Shown here: positions 36,693 to 45,725 of the stretch, piece after piece | Position numbering within the stretch: the stretch's first letter is position 1 | Layout: every line of letters starts with the position of its first letter | Origin: Opitutia bacterium | GTDB taxonomy: Bacteria > Verrucomicrobiota > Verrucomicrobiia > Opitutales > Opitutaceae | NCBI GenBank assembly: GCA_016217545.1 | Contig: JACRHT010000017.1 | Location: 248,001 to 312,000 of the forward strand | Direction: 5' to 3' | Length of the DNA: 64,000 nucleotides | The notes under the pieces: generated by a model | Told to the model about the DNA's origin: nothing | The model's input: the letters and a program-made list of their open reading frames with translations, nothing else | Database searches by the model: none | Position numbers and translations under genes: made by a program

Positions 36693-38090
36693 TTAGAGCG
36701 AAAGGAATCGGCGCGCATTGCCCCCGGCCACCGCGCGCACCAGCGCGCCAAGTTCATCGAAATTGGCGGGGACCGCGCCGCCTTGCACCTGCTCCCCCAG
36801 CCAGTCGCAAAAGATGCGACGGAAATATTCCTGTCGCCGCATCGACAGCGGACAGCGCGCGTCGGTCGTCATGCCCATGCTGACCGCGAGCAGCCCGTAG
36901 TTGGCGATCGCGTCGAACTGCGCGCGCATACCGGACGCGTGATCGTTGAACCACCAAGCCGGCCCCAGTTGCAGTTTGCCGGGCACGCCATCCTCGACGA
37001 ACGAACCAGCCAGCACGGCAACCGGAACGAAGTCGGCCGGATTCAGCGGATAGATGATCGTGCGCGGCATCCCGCCCAGCTCTTCCAACTCGTCGAGCCA
37101 CGACGACAACGCCGCCACGTTGCACTGTCTCCCGATGCCCGCATAACCGCCCGCGGGCCCCGCGAGCCGCCGCAACCGTGAGCTGGTGCGACGGTGCGCG
37201 CCGACGTGGAGCTGCATGACCCAGCCGCGGCGCGCGTATTCCCGGCCGAGAAAACGCAGGAGACCGAAACGCAGCTTCGCGCTCTCCGCCGGCGTCAGCA
37301 TTTCTCCGCGCAGGCGATAGGAGAACAGCTCCGCGACTTCCGTCTCGCTCACTTTGACGTGGAAGAACTCGTCCAAGCCGTGATCGGAGAGCCGGCAGCC
37401 TGCGAGGGAGAACTCGTCGAGGCGGCGCCCGACCGCGGCGCAGTAGCTGGCGTAGTCCGCAACTCCCTCGCCGGTGGCGACGGCCAATTGCCGCACCCAG
37501 GCGGCGAAGTCCGGTGAGTCCACCGCCACGACATCATCCGCGCGCAGGGAAGGCAGCACGCGCAGCCCGCCTCCGGCGCCGGCGAGTGCGATGTGCGGGG
37601 CAAGATCGTCCAACAGGCGGTCCGACGTGCAGACGCATTCCACCCGCGCCTGCGCGAGCAGGCCACGCGCGGAATACCGGCCATCAGCCAAACGCTCGTT
37701 GCAAACCTGCCAGGCGCGATCGGCCGTGGCCGGGGTCAACGGCTCATCGATGTCGAAGAACCGCTTCAGCTCAAGCGCCGTCCAATGATGCAGCGGATTG
37801 CCCAGCGTCATTGGCACCGTCGCGGCCCAGCGATCGAACTTCACGCGATCACTGGCGTCGCCGGTGATGTCGCACTCCGGCACGCCGGCGATGCGCATCG
37901 CGCGGTGTTTGTAGGGATCACCGGTCACCCACAACTGGCCGATGTTAGCGTATTGCCGGTCGGCGGCCAGATCCGCGGGGTCGAGATGGCAATGGTAGTC
38001 GATGACCGGCGCGTTCGCGGCGTAGTCGTGGTAGAGGCGCCGGGCGGTCCCGGAGCGCAGCAGGAAATCGTCGTGAATGAAAATGTTCAC
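36693..38090 (-). CDS. uxaC: Uronate isomerase
   Basis: 465 residues, close to the usual length of 470. It isomerises D-glucuronate to D-fructuronate (and galacturonate to tagaturonate). The N-terminus 'FLLRSGTARRLYHDYAANAPVIDYHCHLDP' contains the metal-binding HxH (His33, His35). Further motifs: 'WVTGDPYKHRAMRIAGVPE', 'WVMQLHVGAHRRTSSRLRRLAGP' and 'GWWFN'-like 'LGPAWWFNDHASGMRAQFDAIANYGLL'. Cytoplasmic. It lies between the hexuronate transporter (9-bp gap) and the mannonate oxidoreductase (2-bp gap). Confidence 0.96.
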   Translation of the reverse strand: MNIFIHDDFLLRSGTARRLYHDYAANAPVIDYHCHLDPADLAADRQYANIGQLWVTGDPYKHRAMRIAGVPECDITGDASDRVKFDRWAATVPMTLGNPLHHWTALELKRFFDIDEPLTPATADRAWQVCNERLADGRYSARGLLAQARVECVCTSDRLLDDLAPHIALAGAGGGLRVLPSLRADDVVAVDSPDFAAWVRQLAVATGEGVADYASYCAAVGRRLDEFSLAGCRLSDHGLDEFFHVKVSETEVAELFSYRLRGEMLTPAESAKLRFGLLRFLGREYARRGWVMQLHVGAHRRTSSRLRRLAGPAGGYAGIGRQCNVAALSSWLDELEELGGMPRTIIYPLNPADFVPVAVLAGSFVEDGVPGKLQLGPAWWFNDHASGMRAQFDAIANYGLLAVSMGMTTDARCPLSMRRQEYFRRIFCDWLGEQVQGGAVPANFDELGALVRAVAGGNARRFLSL

Positions 38091-38099
38091 CGGAAAGCC

Positions 38100-39359
38100 T
38101 CAGGCATCGCGGATGCGCTCGACGCGTCCGACCCAGAACAGCAGTGCCACACACGCGATCAGCGGCAGCACGCCCACCGTCCAGAAAACCGGGCTGTAGC
38201 CGATGCGATCGACGACCTGGCCCACGCCAAAGGTAAACACCGCGCCGCCCAGGCTGGCCGCCATCAGCGTCGAGCCCATCGCGGTTCCCATCGTTTCGGC
38301 CGGGAACATATCCGCGTGCAACGCGAGGATGTTCGCGCTCCACATGCCAAAGCCGAACGTCGCCAAACACACCCAGCCAATCGCGCCGATCGCGGAATCG
38401 GCGTTCACGACTTGCAGACCGCCCAGCATCGCGAACGCGCCGAGGATCATGAGGGTCTTTCGGGCAAACGTGGCACTGTAGCCGCGCGCCAGCAGCGCAT
38501 CCGAGGCGGCGCCGCCAAACATTTTACCAAGGTCAACCGTGACGTAGGGAATCCAGCCGTAGAATCCGATTTCCTTGAGCGAGAAGCCGCGGCCCTTGCT
38601 CAGATAGTCAGGCAGCCAGAACACATAGAACCACCAGACCGGTGTCGCCATCAGGCGCGTCGTCATCAAGCCCCAGAGCTGGCGCTCTCGCACGATGCGA
38701 CGAAGTGCGGCCCCGAAAACCGGTGGCTTCGAAGGCGCCAAGCCCACTTCTTTGATCACCGTCTCGCGATCGGCCGCGGAGAGCCGCGGGTGCTCCTGCG
38801 GCGCGTGATAGAGCCACAGCCAGCCCAAGAGCCACACGAATCCCAAGACGCCAGTGACCACAAACGACGCGCGCCAGCCCCACTGGAGAGCAAGCAACGC
38901 AACCAACGGCGGCGCCAACACCGCCCCCACCGCCGAGCCTGCGTCGAAAATCGCCATCGCGAACGCCCGCCGCTTTTGCGGGAACCAGCTCGCGACCGCC
39001 TTGGTGCCCGCGGGCCAGTTGCCCGCTTCCGTCACGCCGAGCAGCGCGCGGGCGAACAGTAGACTGATCGGTCCCACCACGAAAGCATGCAGCACAGCCG
39101 CCAGCGACCAGCCCACGATGGAAACGGAGAACCCGAGCCGCGTGCCGACCTTGTCGATCCACATCCCGATCGGCACCTGCGCCGCGGTATAGGCGAGCAG
39201 AAACGCCGTCGTGATCAATCCGTAGTCCGCACTCGAGAGTCCTAACTCCGAGCGCAGCGTCGGCAGCAGCACCGACAGCGCCTGCCGGTCCACGTAGTTG
39301 ATCACCGTGGACAGGAATAGCAGCCCGAGGATGAGCCAGCGGAGGCGAGCGAGAGGCAT
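38100..39359 (-). CDS. MFS hexuronate transporter (ExuT/ACS-family-like)
   Basis: 419 residues from ATG 39359; the open frame upstream belongs to the end of the preceding gene. Twelve membrane segments. N-terminal 'FLSTVINYVDRQALSVLLPTLRSELGLSSADYG' and 'LFARALLGVTEAGNWPAGTKAVASWFPQKRRAFAMAIF' are hallmarks of the anion:cation symporter family that includes ExuT. Position next to uxaC supports import of glucuronate or galacturonate across the inner membrane. It starts 26 bp after the GH-A gene. Confidence 0.9.
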   Translation of the reverse strand: MPLARLRWLILGLLFLSTVINYVDRQALSVLLPTLRSELGLSSADYGLITTAFLLAYTAAQVPIGMWIDKVGTRLGFSVSIVGWSLAAVLHAFVVGPISLLFARALLGVTEAGNWPAGTKAVASWFPQKRRAFAMAIFDAGSAVGAVLAPPLVALLALQWGWRASFVVTGVLGFVWLLGWLWLYHAPQEHPRLSAADRETVIKEVGLAPSKPPVFGAALRRIVRERQLWGLMTTRLMATPVWWFYVFWLPDYLSKGRGFSLKEIGFYGWIPYVTVDLGKMFGGAASDALLARGYSATFARKTLMILGAFAMLGGLQVVNADSAIGAIGWVCLATFGFGMWSANILALHADMFPAETMGTAMGSTLMAASLGGAVFTFGVGQVVDRIGYSPVFWTVGVLPLIACVALLFWVGRVERIRDA

Positions 39360-39385
39360 GGGCGACGTCGGCACGGGGAAATTCG

Positions 39386-40846
39386 TCAAGGGGTTTTCGC
39401 CTCTGCGAGCGGCAGCGCACGGCGCTCGGCGATCAGCAACGGCGCATCGTAGACCGGCAAGTTGGAGAACACCACGCCCTCCGGCCCGGCCTTCCACTGC
39501 GAAGTCGGCAGCGCGTGAACGCGTCCGGTGAGCAGATCGACGAGCACCGGCTCCGTGAAGCGCGCCTTGGGGAGGGTCAGCTCGACCAAGGTCACGCCGT
39601 TAGCTTCGGACGGCGGCGCGTCGTTGAACCAGAGCGCCACGACCTGCGCGCCGGCCTGCTCGTAGCCGTGAAGAGCCAGTCCGCGCAGCGCCGTCGTGGT
39701 GAACGGAAAATCGGCGATCCGCTTCAATGTGTCGTCGAAAATCGCGAACACGTTCTGCGCGGCGCGATACGCGACCTTCGGCCGCGCGATGGTCCGATCC
39801 GGATTCGTCGCCAGCAGACCCTTGTAGTTCATGCGCAGAGCATCGCCCGGCTCACGGTGATAGTAGGTATAGTGGAGGTCGGACAGCGTGAACAAATTGA
39901 ACGCCACGTCGCGTCCCCGATGTGCGAGCATGCGCCGCAGGTTCCACTTGGCCTGCAGGTTTTCGGTCCAGGCAATCTCGCGGAGCGCGAACTGCCCCTG
40001 GCGTTGCGAAGGCGCGCCCGTCTCGCCCTGCCGCACCTCAATCGCACGGCCATACTTCGCGATGACGGCGTTGAGCCGATCGATGTTCGTCGTGTCGTCC
40101 GGATTGCGCGGGTAACCGTGGATCGTGATTGCATCCACGAGATCGAAGCGTCCTTTCGTCTGCACCGCGGCGAGGAACTGATCGGCGAAATCGACATTGC
40201 CCACCATCGCGAGCGCGAGGATCCGGCTCTCCCGCTGCAGCCCGCGCACCATCGACGCCGTCCGCAGAAAAAGATTCGCGTAGGCCTCGGGCGTCGGCGC
40301 CGTCGGCGAAACGAGATCCGGCTCATTCCAGATTTCCCATTCGCGCACGCGGTCCTTGTAGCGCGTGACCAGCGCCTGCACCCAGCGATCCCACGCCTCG
40401 AGCGCTTCGGGCGATGAGGGCAGGCCGTCGCCAAGCCCCTGGCCACCACCGCCTGGGTAAAGACGGTTGCCATAACTGATTTCCAGCCACGGTTGCACGC
40501 CCTGCGCCCGCGCGTCGTCGACCACCTCGTCGAGCCAGTCCCACGAATAGACGCCGCGCTCGCGTTCGCACTTGGCCCAACCGGCTTGCACCCGAACGCG
40601 CTTCGCGCCGAGCGGGCCCAGGTAGTCGCGGTAGTTGCGATAGATCGCGTAATCCCGATCGAGCGTCTCGGCGCCGATCGACCAGCTCGACGACGCGATC
40701 TCCTTCGCGGCGCGCGGCCGAACCTCGCCGACCGTCGGCAGCGCAATCTCAGCAGCGAGCACGTCCGACAACCCGCCGCCAGCGGCGAGCAGCAGCAGGA
40801 ACTGAGCAGCGCGGCGCCAACTGAGCGACGGAGACGACAAATTCAT
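39386..40846 (-). CDS. Clan GH-A glycoside hydrolase, secreted (copy 2)
   Basis: 486 residues from ATG 40846. Signal peptide MNLSSPSLSWRRAAQFLLLL..., mature near AAEI. Acid/base motif WNEPD (Glu174-175 region) and candidate nucleophile in RQGETGAPS (Glu275). Close paralogue of the gene at 12845: both share 'AITIHGYPRNPDDTTN', 'ENLQAKWNLRRMLAHRGRDV' and the C-terminal 'ARFTEPVLVDL'. It heads an operon with the hexuronate transporter, uxaC, mannonate oxidoreductase and IclR, so its product probably includes a uronate. Family not assigned with certainty. Confidence 0.86.
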   Translation of the reverse strand: MNLSSPSLSWRRAAQFLLLLAAGGGLSDVLAAEIALPTVGEVRPRAAKEIASSSWSIGAETLDRDYAIYRNYRDYLGPLGAKRVRVQAGWAKCERERGVYSWDWLDEVVDDARAQGVQPWLEISYGNRLYPGGGGQGLGDGLPSSPEALEAWDRWVQALVTRYKDRVREWEIWNEPDLVSPTAPTPEAYANLFLRTASMVRGLQRESRILALAMVGNVDFADQFLAAVQTKGRFDLVDAITIHGYPRNPDDTTNIDRLNAVIAKYGRAIEVRQGETGAPSQRQGQFALREIAWTENLQAKWNLRRMLAHRGRDVAFNLFTLSDLHYTYYHREPGDALRMNYKGLLATNPDRTIARPKVAYRAAQNVFAIFDDTLKRIADFPFTTTALRGLALHGYEQAGAQVVALWFNDAPPSEANGVTLVELTLPKARFTEPVLVDLLTGRVHALPTSQWKAGPEGVVFSNLPVYDAPLLIAERRALPLAEAKTP

Positions 40847-40926
40847 GGGGTGAGACGCGGGGTTTGTTCTGTTCTTCGCGCAGCCCTCCACACAAGGGGA
40901 CTGCCGGGGTGACAAGCGGGAGCCAG

Positions 40927-40979
40927 ACTCTACTGCATCGCACGGCGAGCGTCTATGGTTCAACTTGACAACATTTGTC
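40927..40979 (-). promoter_or_regulatory. Uronate-regulon promoter, copy 2 (GH-A / uxaC operon)
   Basis: Minus strand: palindrome GACAAATGTTGTC (40967-40979), 8 bp, CCATAGACGC (40949-40958) with -35-like TAGACG, a 17-bp spacer, -10-like TAGAGT (40927-40932). About 80 bp upstream of the GH-A start. Confidence 0.78.
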
Positions 40980-41057
40980 CCCGATTGACCGGCGGTGCGA
41001 GCGGTCGCTGGAGCGGTGGACGCGAGGATACAGTCGTGACGCCTCCAAGCCGCTGCC

Positions 41058-43376
41058 TCAGCGCGGCGCATCGAGCAGGTCGGCCAGCCGTTGCAACGCG
41101 CCCGCGGCGCGTGTGGCTTCGAGTGCGTTCGCCGCGTTCGCGTGGGCCGATGATCCCTGGGTTGAAATCTCGTCCCGGCGCAACTCTTCCGCCACGTGCC
41201 GCGCGTCCTCTAAATGCGCACGCGCTTCGTCGCGCTGCCCGGCCCGGATCGCAGTGAACGCCTGCACGCAAGCCGCGTAATACGCCAGCGTTCGTTCCGC
41301 GTAGGCGAAGCATTCTTCGTCTTCGCGGACACGCGCCCGCACTGCCGGCGGCAAATCGAGGGCTAACGCGGACTGGATCAATTCGCGACAACTCCGGCCA
41401 TGCTCGATGCTTTCGGCGAGCGTCGGTCCTTCACGCAGTTCGCCGGGCTCACTCCGAAAGCGCAGGTGCGAGTTGGGAAACAAAACCGCTTCGCCGGTGT
41501 TCAGTCGCGGTGCGAGGGTGTATTTAATCTCAGTGACGTTGGCCAACATCTGCTCGAGCGATGCGTAGAAGCGGCGCAGGTGGCCCGCGGCGTTTCCGTA
41601 GCGTCGGGCGAAGTAATCCCGCCAAAGCGCGTCGCAGTCCGTCTGCACATCCCAGAGCTGGCGCGCCATTTGGTAGTTCGTCAGCGCCTTGCTGCCCCAT
41701 CGCGCCGTGGTCACGTGCATGTAGTCGAACGACCGCGCACCGGCGCGAAAATAGGTTGGGATGTCGACCGCCATCGTGTGCATGAAGCAGACCGGCAGGC
41801 TGTTGAAGCCGCGCACATTGTAGTATTCCCCCACCGCGAGTTTTCCCCGGTAGTGTCGCTCGGGATCGCTCGCCCAACCCGTAAGTTGTCGACGGTATCG
41901 TTCGTTCCGCGCCGTGCAGTCCGGATCGTCGAGGCGGTGCACATAGCAGCGCTGGATCGGATAGAACGTCGCCATGCAATAGTCCCGCGGGAAGCCGGGT
42001 GGCAGCGGTCGACTCGGCGGTTCCACCACATCTCCGTAGGCTAGAAACGTCACCTCGAGCGGTCGCCGCAGCCGGCCCGCTGCCCGCGCCTCGTCCAATT
42101 CCTGACAAAACCGGTGCACCAGCTGGAGATAGCGATCGGTGGGCGAGCCTTGAGCGCGGCAATTTTCGCATTCGCACCACTTGCCCACATCCAGCGCCCA
42201 GAAGCGCACGATGTCCGCCTCGCGAAATCGCCCTTCGACCAGCGCCCGCACGTAGTTGCCGACAAACTCGGCGGTGGCATCGGCGTTCGACGTGCAATAG
42301 TTCGTGCCGCGGTTGACTTCGATTCCGGGCACGCGCCTGCCACCGACCAGCGCATACCATTCCGGGTGGGCCTCGAAATAGGACAATTGACCGTCGCCAT
42401 CGAGGTCCCCCTTGAACTCGAGACTCTCCGCATACGGATCTCGGGGCTGGGCCTCGTCACCGGCGAATCGGCGATGATCGTAAGGGTAAGGCTTTCTGGG
42501 TCCGATGAATTCGTGCTCGGCATCGTGTCGACCGCAAATCATCCGGATGCCGAGCTTGTGCATCAGCGCGTGCGGCTCCTGTTCGAGTGTCCAATAGTTG
42601 AGGCGATTGCGCGCCATCCAGAGGAGGAATGCGGAGTCGCCGCGGTTTTCCCACGCCAGAAAACCACGACTGGTGAAACTGGGACGCTGCGTGACGTCGA
42701 GGTCCGGCAACGCGTCGAGGTCCGGCACGTCCTCGCCTTGCTCGCCGGGGTCGAACCAGCGGCAACCCCATCGATACAACAAATCGTAGGCGCCGTAGAG
42801 CGCACCGCGTCGCTCCTGCGCTGCGATCAGGACGACGCGGCGCCCCTCTACGATCGCCGATTTCAGCCAATAACCCTCAGGCCCGAACTCCATGTGTTCG
42901 AGCCGCGCGTTGAACAACTGCGCCACGCGCCGCACGTGCGGATCATGCGCCAAACCGACCACGAGCACATCGCCCGGCGGCAACCGCGCCGCGGAACGCG
43001 CGACGGCGAAGTCGGCGGGCCGACCGGTCATCCGACGCAGGTAGCGTTGCACTTCCAGCGCGGCAAAGCTGAGCGTGCAGGCATTGTCGTCCACCAGATC
43101 GTCGTCGAGCCACACGACTTCCCCTTCGGCGCTGGCGGCCGCCGCCGCAGTCTCGAACGAACCGGTATCGACCAGGATCGTCGTGCCACTCGCAGCCGAC
43201 GTGGACGCCGTCCAACCGGCGAAGATCGCGAAGCAGACGATGACGCACACGTGCCTTCCAACGACAGCGGAGAAAAGCGAATCGGCGCGGCGAGACCGAA
43301 CGGACCGCGCAGATCCAGCGAGCAGTGTGGACGGTGAATCGAGCACGGAGAGGCAGGGGCGGGCTCCGCGCGGCAC
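41058..43376 (-). CDS. DUF4838 / GH67-like secreted protein
   Basis: 772 residues. ATG 43376 fits a leader of about 33 nt from the inferred promoter. The hydrophobic segment 'VCVIVCFAIFAGWTASTSA' ends near 62, preceded by a long Arg-rich N-region, so a later start is possible. An N-terminal alpha-glucuronidase-like domain ('FAALEVQRYLRRMTGRPADF') precedes the TIM-barrel region with 'YDLLYRWGCRWFDPGEQGEDVP', 'FWALDVGKWCECENC' and 'FTSRGFLAWENRGD', as in DUF4838 proteins. A DLDGDGQLS stretch (about 325) looks like a dockerin or EF-hand calcium loop. The regulon suggests action on glucuronate-decorated glycans. Activity unproven. Confidence 0.83.
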   Translation of the reverse strand: MPRGARPCLSVLDSPSTLLAGSARSVRSRRADSLFSAVVGRHVCVIVCFAIFAGWTASTSAASGTTILVDTGSFETAAAAASAEGEVVWLDDDLVDDNACTLSFAALEVQRYLRRMTGRPADFAVARSAARLPPGDVLVVGLAHDPHVRRVAQLFNARLEHMEFGPEGYWLKSAIVEGRRVVLIAAQERRGALYGAYDLLYRWGCRWFDPGEQGEDVPDLDALPDLDVTQRPSFTSRGFLAWENRGDSAFLLWMARNRLNYWTLEQEPHALMHKLGIRMICGRHDAEHEFIGPRKPYPYDHRRFAGDEAQPRDPYAESLEFKGDLDGDGQLSYFEAHPEWYALVGGRRVPGIEVNRGTNYCTSNADATAEFVGNYVRALVEGRFREADIVRFWALDVGKWCECENCRAQGSPTDRYLQLVHRFCQELDEARAAGRLRRPLEVTFLAYGDVVEPPSRPLPPGFPRDYCMATFYPIQRCYVHRLDDPDCTARNERYRRQLTGWASDPERHYRGKLAVGEYYNVRGFNSLPVCFMHTMAVDIPTYFRAGARSFDYMHVTTARWGSKALTNYQMARQLWDVQTDCDALWRDYFARRYGNAAGHLRRFYASLEQMLANVTEIKYTLAPRLNTGEAVLFPNSHLRFRSEPGELREGPTLAESIEHGRSCRELIQSALALDLPPAVRARVREDEECFAYAERTLAYYAACVQAFTAIRAGQRDEARAHLEDARHVAEELRRDEISTQGSSAHANAANALEATRAAGALQRLADLLDAPR

Positions 43377-43415
43377 GCAATTCCGCGGGCATCGCCGCGC
43401 CGCCCGACCAGGGCA

Positions 43416-43468
43416 AATCTATCCCGGCTCGCGGCGGGCGTCTATGGTTGCCCTTGACAACATTTGTC
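43416..43468 (-). promoter_or_regulatory. Uronate-regulon promoter, copy 3 (DUF4838 gene)
   Basis: Minus strand: palindrome GACAAATGTTGTC (43456-43468), 8 bp, CCATAGACGC (43438-43447), a 17-bp spacer, -10-like TAGATT (43416-43421). The palindrome is 15 bp from the divergent AraC start, so a bound protein could also repress araC-type expression. Confidence 0.8.
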
Positions 43469-43483
43469 TGAAACTGACGCGCC

Positions 43484-44401
43484 ATGGCGATGACCTTCCA
43501 TTCGATCGAACGGCTCGGTGCCCCGTTCTCGACCGTTTCGGAACTCGGCTTCGTGATCCCCGACGACAGCGACGTCACCGTGCAGAACCCGGAGCGCAAG
43601 CTGCTCTTTTTCCTGCAGGCCGACTGCACCGGCGAGATCGAGGGTTTCGGTGCCTTCCCCGTCAAGACGGGCGACATTCTCGTCGTGCCGCGCCGGTGCG
43701 TGCAGCATTACCGCGTCGCCCGCGCCGGCGAGTCGGCGAAAGTGCACGCGTTGAAGATCGCCTTCGCCTTGCCGCCGCTCGCCCCTCCCGGCAGCTCCGG
43801 CTCCAATCCGCCCGTGCGCGGCAATCCCGAATCGGATCTCGGTGCGTTCGTGCGCCACCATTTCCGCCAGATCCGCCACCTGCCGGGAGCCCAGACCGCT
43901 CCGATGCAGGAAATCCTGCGCGCGATCCGGCGCGACATCGAGGAGCACCCCACCGGCATCCGCCATCGCGTTCGCGCGCTCAGCACCAATCTCGTCGTCC
44001 ACGTCGCTCGCATGGTGCACGAAAATCCGACTCCGCAAAAATCCGCGGAGCCGGGCCAAGGTTCTCTCGTCAACCAGGTGAAGGAATACCTGCTGCGCAA
44101 CTACGCCCGACCGCTGACGCTCGGCGAGATCGCCTGGCACGTCCGCAAAAGCGAAGAGCACGTCGCGCGCGTCGTCCGCAAAGTTACCGGTCAAACCGTT
44201 CTCGGCTATTTGCGCACGGTGCGACTCGAGCGGGCAAAAACGCTGCTGATCAATTCCGACAAAACCCTGACCGAGATCGCGCGCCTTTCCGGCTTTGGTT
44301 CGCTGGCGTTGTTCAGCCGTAACTTCACGCTCTACGTGGGTCGGAGTGCCTCCGCCTACCGGCAGGAGCGCTCCAAGGTCGTGAAGTGGAAATCGCCGTG
44401 A
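43484..44401 (+). CDS. AraC-family transcriptional regulator
   Basis: 305 residues. Cupin-like N-terminal sensor ('LLFFLQADCTGEIEGFGAFPVKTGDILVVPRRCVQHYRV', about 40-80) and a C-terminal double HTH ('YARPLTLGEIAWHVRKSEEHVARVVRKVTGQTVLGYLRTVRLERAKTLLINSDKTLTEIARLSGFGSLALFSRNFTLYVG', about 205-290). Divergent from the DUF4838 gene, with the 31-bp block between them. AraC activators commonly bind next to or over the -35, exactly where the block sits, so this is my preferred candidate regulator of the four uronate promoters. Confidence 0.93.
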   Translation: MAMTFHSIERLGAPFSTVSELGFVIPDDSDVTVQNPERKLLFFLQADCTGEIEGFGAFPVKTGDILVVPRRCVQHYRVARAGESAKVHALKIAFALPPLAPPGSSGSNPPVRGNPESDLGAFVRHHFRQIRHLPGAQTAPMQEILRAIRRDIEEHPTGIRHRVRALSTNLVVHVARMVHENPTPQKSAEPGQGSLVNQVKEYLLRNYARPLTLGEIAWHVRKSEEHVARVVRKVTGQTVLGYLRTVRLERAKTLLINSDKTLTEIARLSGFGSLALFSRNFTLYVGRSASAYRQERSKVVKWKSP

Positions 44402-44429
44402 AGCGCGCGCCAGCGGAGGCGCAGCGTGG

Positions 44430-45725
44430 TCACCACCACTTCTCGCCCGTGTAGTCGGGCTTCGGCAGGGACCAGGTCGGTGTCGTGGGCGCGAGTTTGG
44501 CCAGCTCATCTTCGAGCAGCCGGGCGCCGTCCGGAGGCCCGCCCAGATCGGGCACTGGCATCAGCTCTCCGCCGCGCAGCGCCGATTCATGGGCGATGAT
44601 GCCGGGCAAGTTGTAGCGAGCCGCGGCCCAGACATGGTTCGGCGGCAGCGCGCCAGTGCCGACGGCGCGACAGAAGTCGTCCACCAGAAATTGATGCGAG
44701 CCATGGTGCCCGCTGCCCAGACCCTCGTATTCCTTCGGCAGTCGCCACACCGGGTGAACCGGCGCCATGCCGGAATGAAAATCGTGCTGGGTGCCGTCCT
44801 CGCGAATCTGCGCCGCGGCGCGATCCTGCGTTGTGATCGGGCCACAGCGCAGCAGCTCCGTGAGTTTCGTCACTTCGCGAGCGCGATTCACCCACACTTC
44901 GCCTTCCGGCTGTTCCTCAAAACACCCCTCCGTGCCGAAAAGGCTGAGCCGCACCGAACGACCACCCCAGTGTCCGACGCGGCGGAGTTCATTGATGCGC
45001 GCCGCACCGCCATCGCTGGTGCGGAACAGCGCGGTCTCGTTGCTGAAGGCGTTGTCCCACAAGTTCAGCCCCGGGCCGAAAACGCCATCACCGCTCTGAT
45101 CGACCTGTCCCAAGCACGAGACCTGCGTGAGGCGAGCGCCCGTGACGCCCACGATCATGCTGACCGTGTGCGTCGGATAAAGCATCGGCGGCACGCCCGC
45201 GGTGCGCTTCCAGTCGGCGCCGCCGCTGTGCTGATAAGCTTCATAGAAACCGTGCGACATATCGTGCATGTATTCACCCTCGCCGTAGACGAAGCGGCCG
45301 AACTTCCCCTGTCGCCACATCTCGCGACAAAACACCGTCGACGGATAATAGTAACTGGTCTCGCCCAGCGCGTAGGTGAGCCCGGTGCGTTTGACGACTT
45401 CGACCAGTTCCGTGAGCTCCGCGAGCGTCATCGCCGCCGGCACCGCCGAGTAGACATGCTTGCCCGCCTTCAGCGCGGCGATGGCCATCGGCGCGTGAAG
45501 CCAACGTTGCGTGAAGATCGCGACGGCATCGCAATCGCTCGCGAGCACGTCCTCGAACGTGGCAAACGTCTCCGTGATGCCCGCCGCGGCCGCCTCGGCC
45601 CGCCGGCGATCAGGCAGCACTTCAGCAAGACACACCGCGCGCACTTGCGGATGCGCCTTGAACAACGGAATGAACACGCGGGCGAATGCGCCGGCGCCGA
45701 CCACGGCCAGTTTAATTTTTTTCAT
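44430..45725 (-). CDS. Gfo/Idh/MocA-family oxidoreductase
   Basis: 431 residues. 'IKLAVVGAGAFARVFIPLFKAHPQVRAVCLAEV' Rossmann start, 'VAIFTQRWLHAPMAIAALKAGKHVYSAVPAAMTLAEL' in the position of the EKP loop (Val-Pro-Ala here instead of Glu-Lys-Pro), and a C-terminal domain with 'GEYMHDMSHGFYEAY'. The missing EKP Lys marks a divergent subgroup. Last gene of the eight-gene operon; its ATG overlaps the preceding stop (ATGA). Confidence 0.88.
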   Translation of the reverse strand: MKKIKLAVVGAGAFARVFIPLFKAHPQVRAVCLAEVLPDRRRAEAAAAGITETFATFEDVLASDCDAVAIFTQRWLHAPMAIAALKAGKHVYSAVPAAMTLAELTELVEVVKRTGLTYALGETSYYYPSTVFCREMWRQGKFGRFVYGEGEYMHDMSHGFYEAYQHSGGADWKRTAGVPPMLYPTHTVSMIVGVTGARLTQVSCLGQVDQSGDGVFGPGLNLWDNAFSNETALFRTSDGGAARINELRRVGHWGGRSVRLSLFGTEGCFEEQPEGEVWVNRAREVTKLTELLRCGPITTQDRAAAQIREDGTQHDFHSGMAPVHPVWRLPKEYEGLGSGHHGSHQFLVDDFCRAVGTGALPPNHVWAAARYNLPGIIAHESALRGGELMPVPDLGGPPDGARLLEDELAKLAPTTPTWSLPKPDYTGEKWW

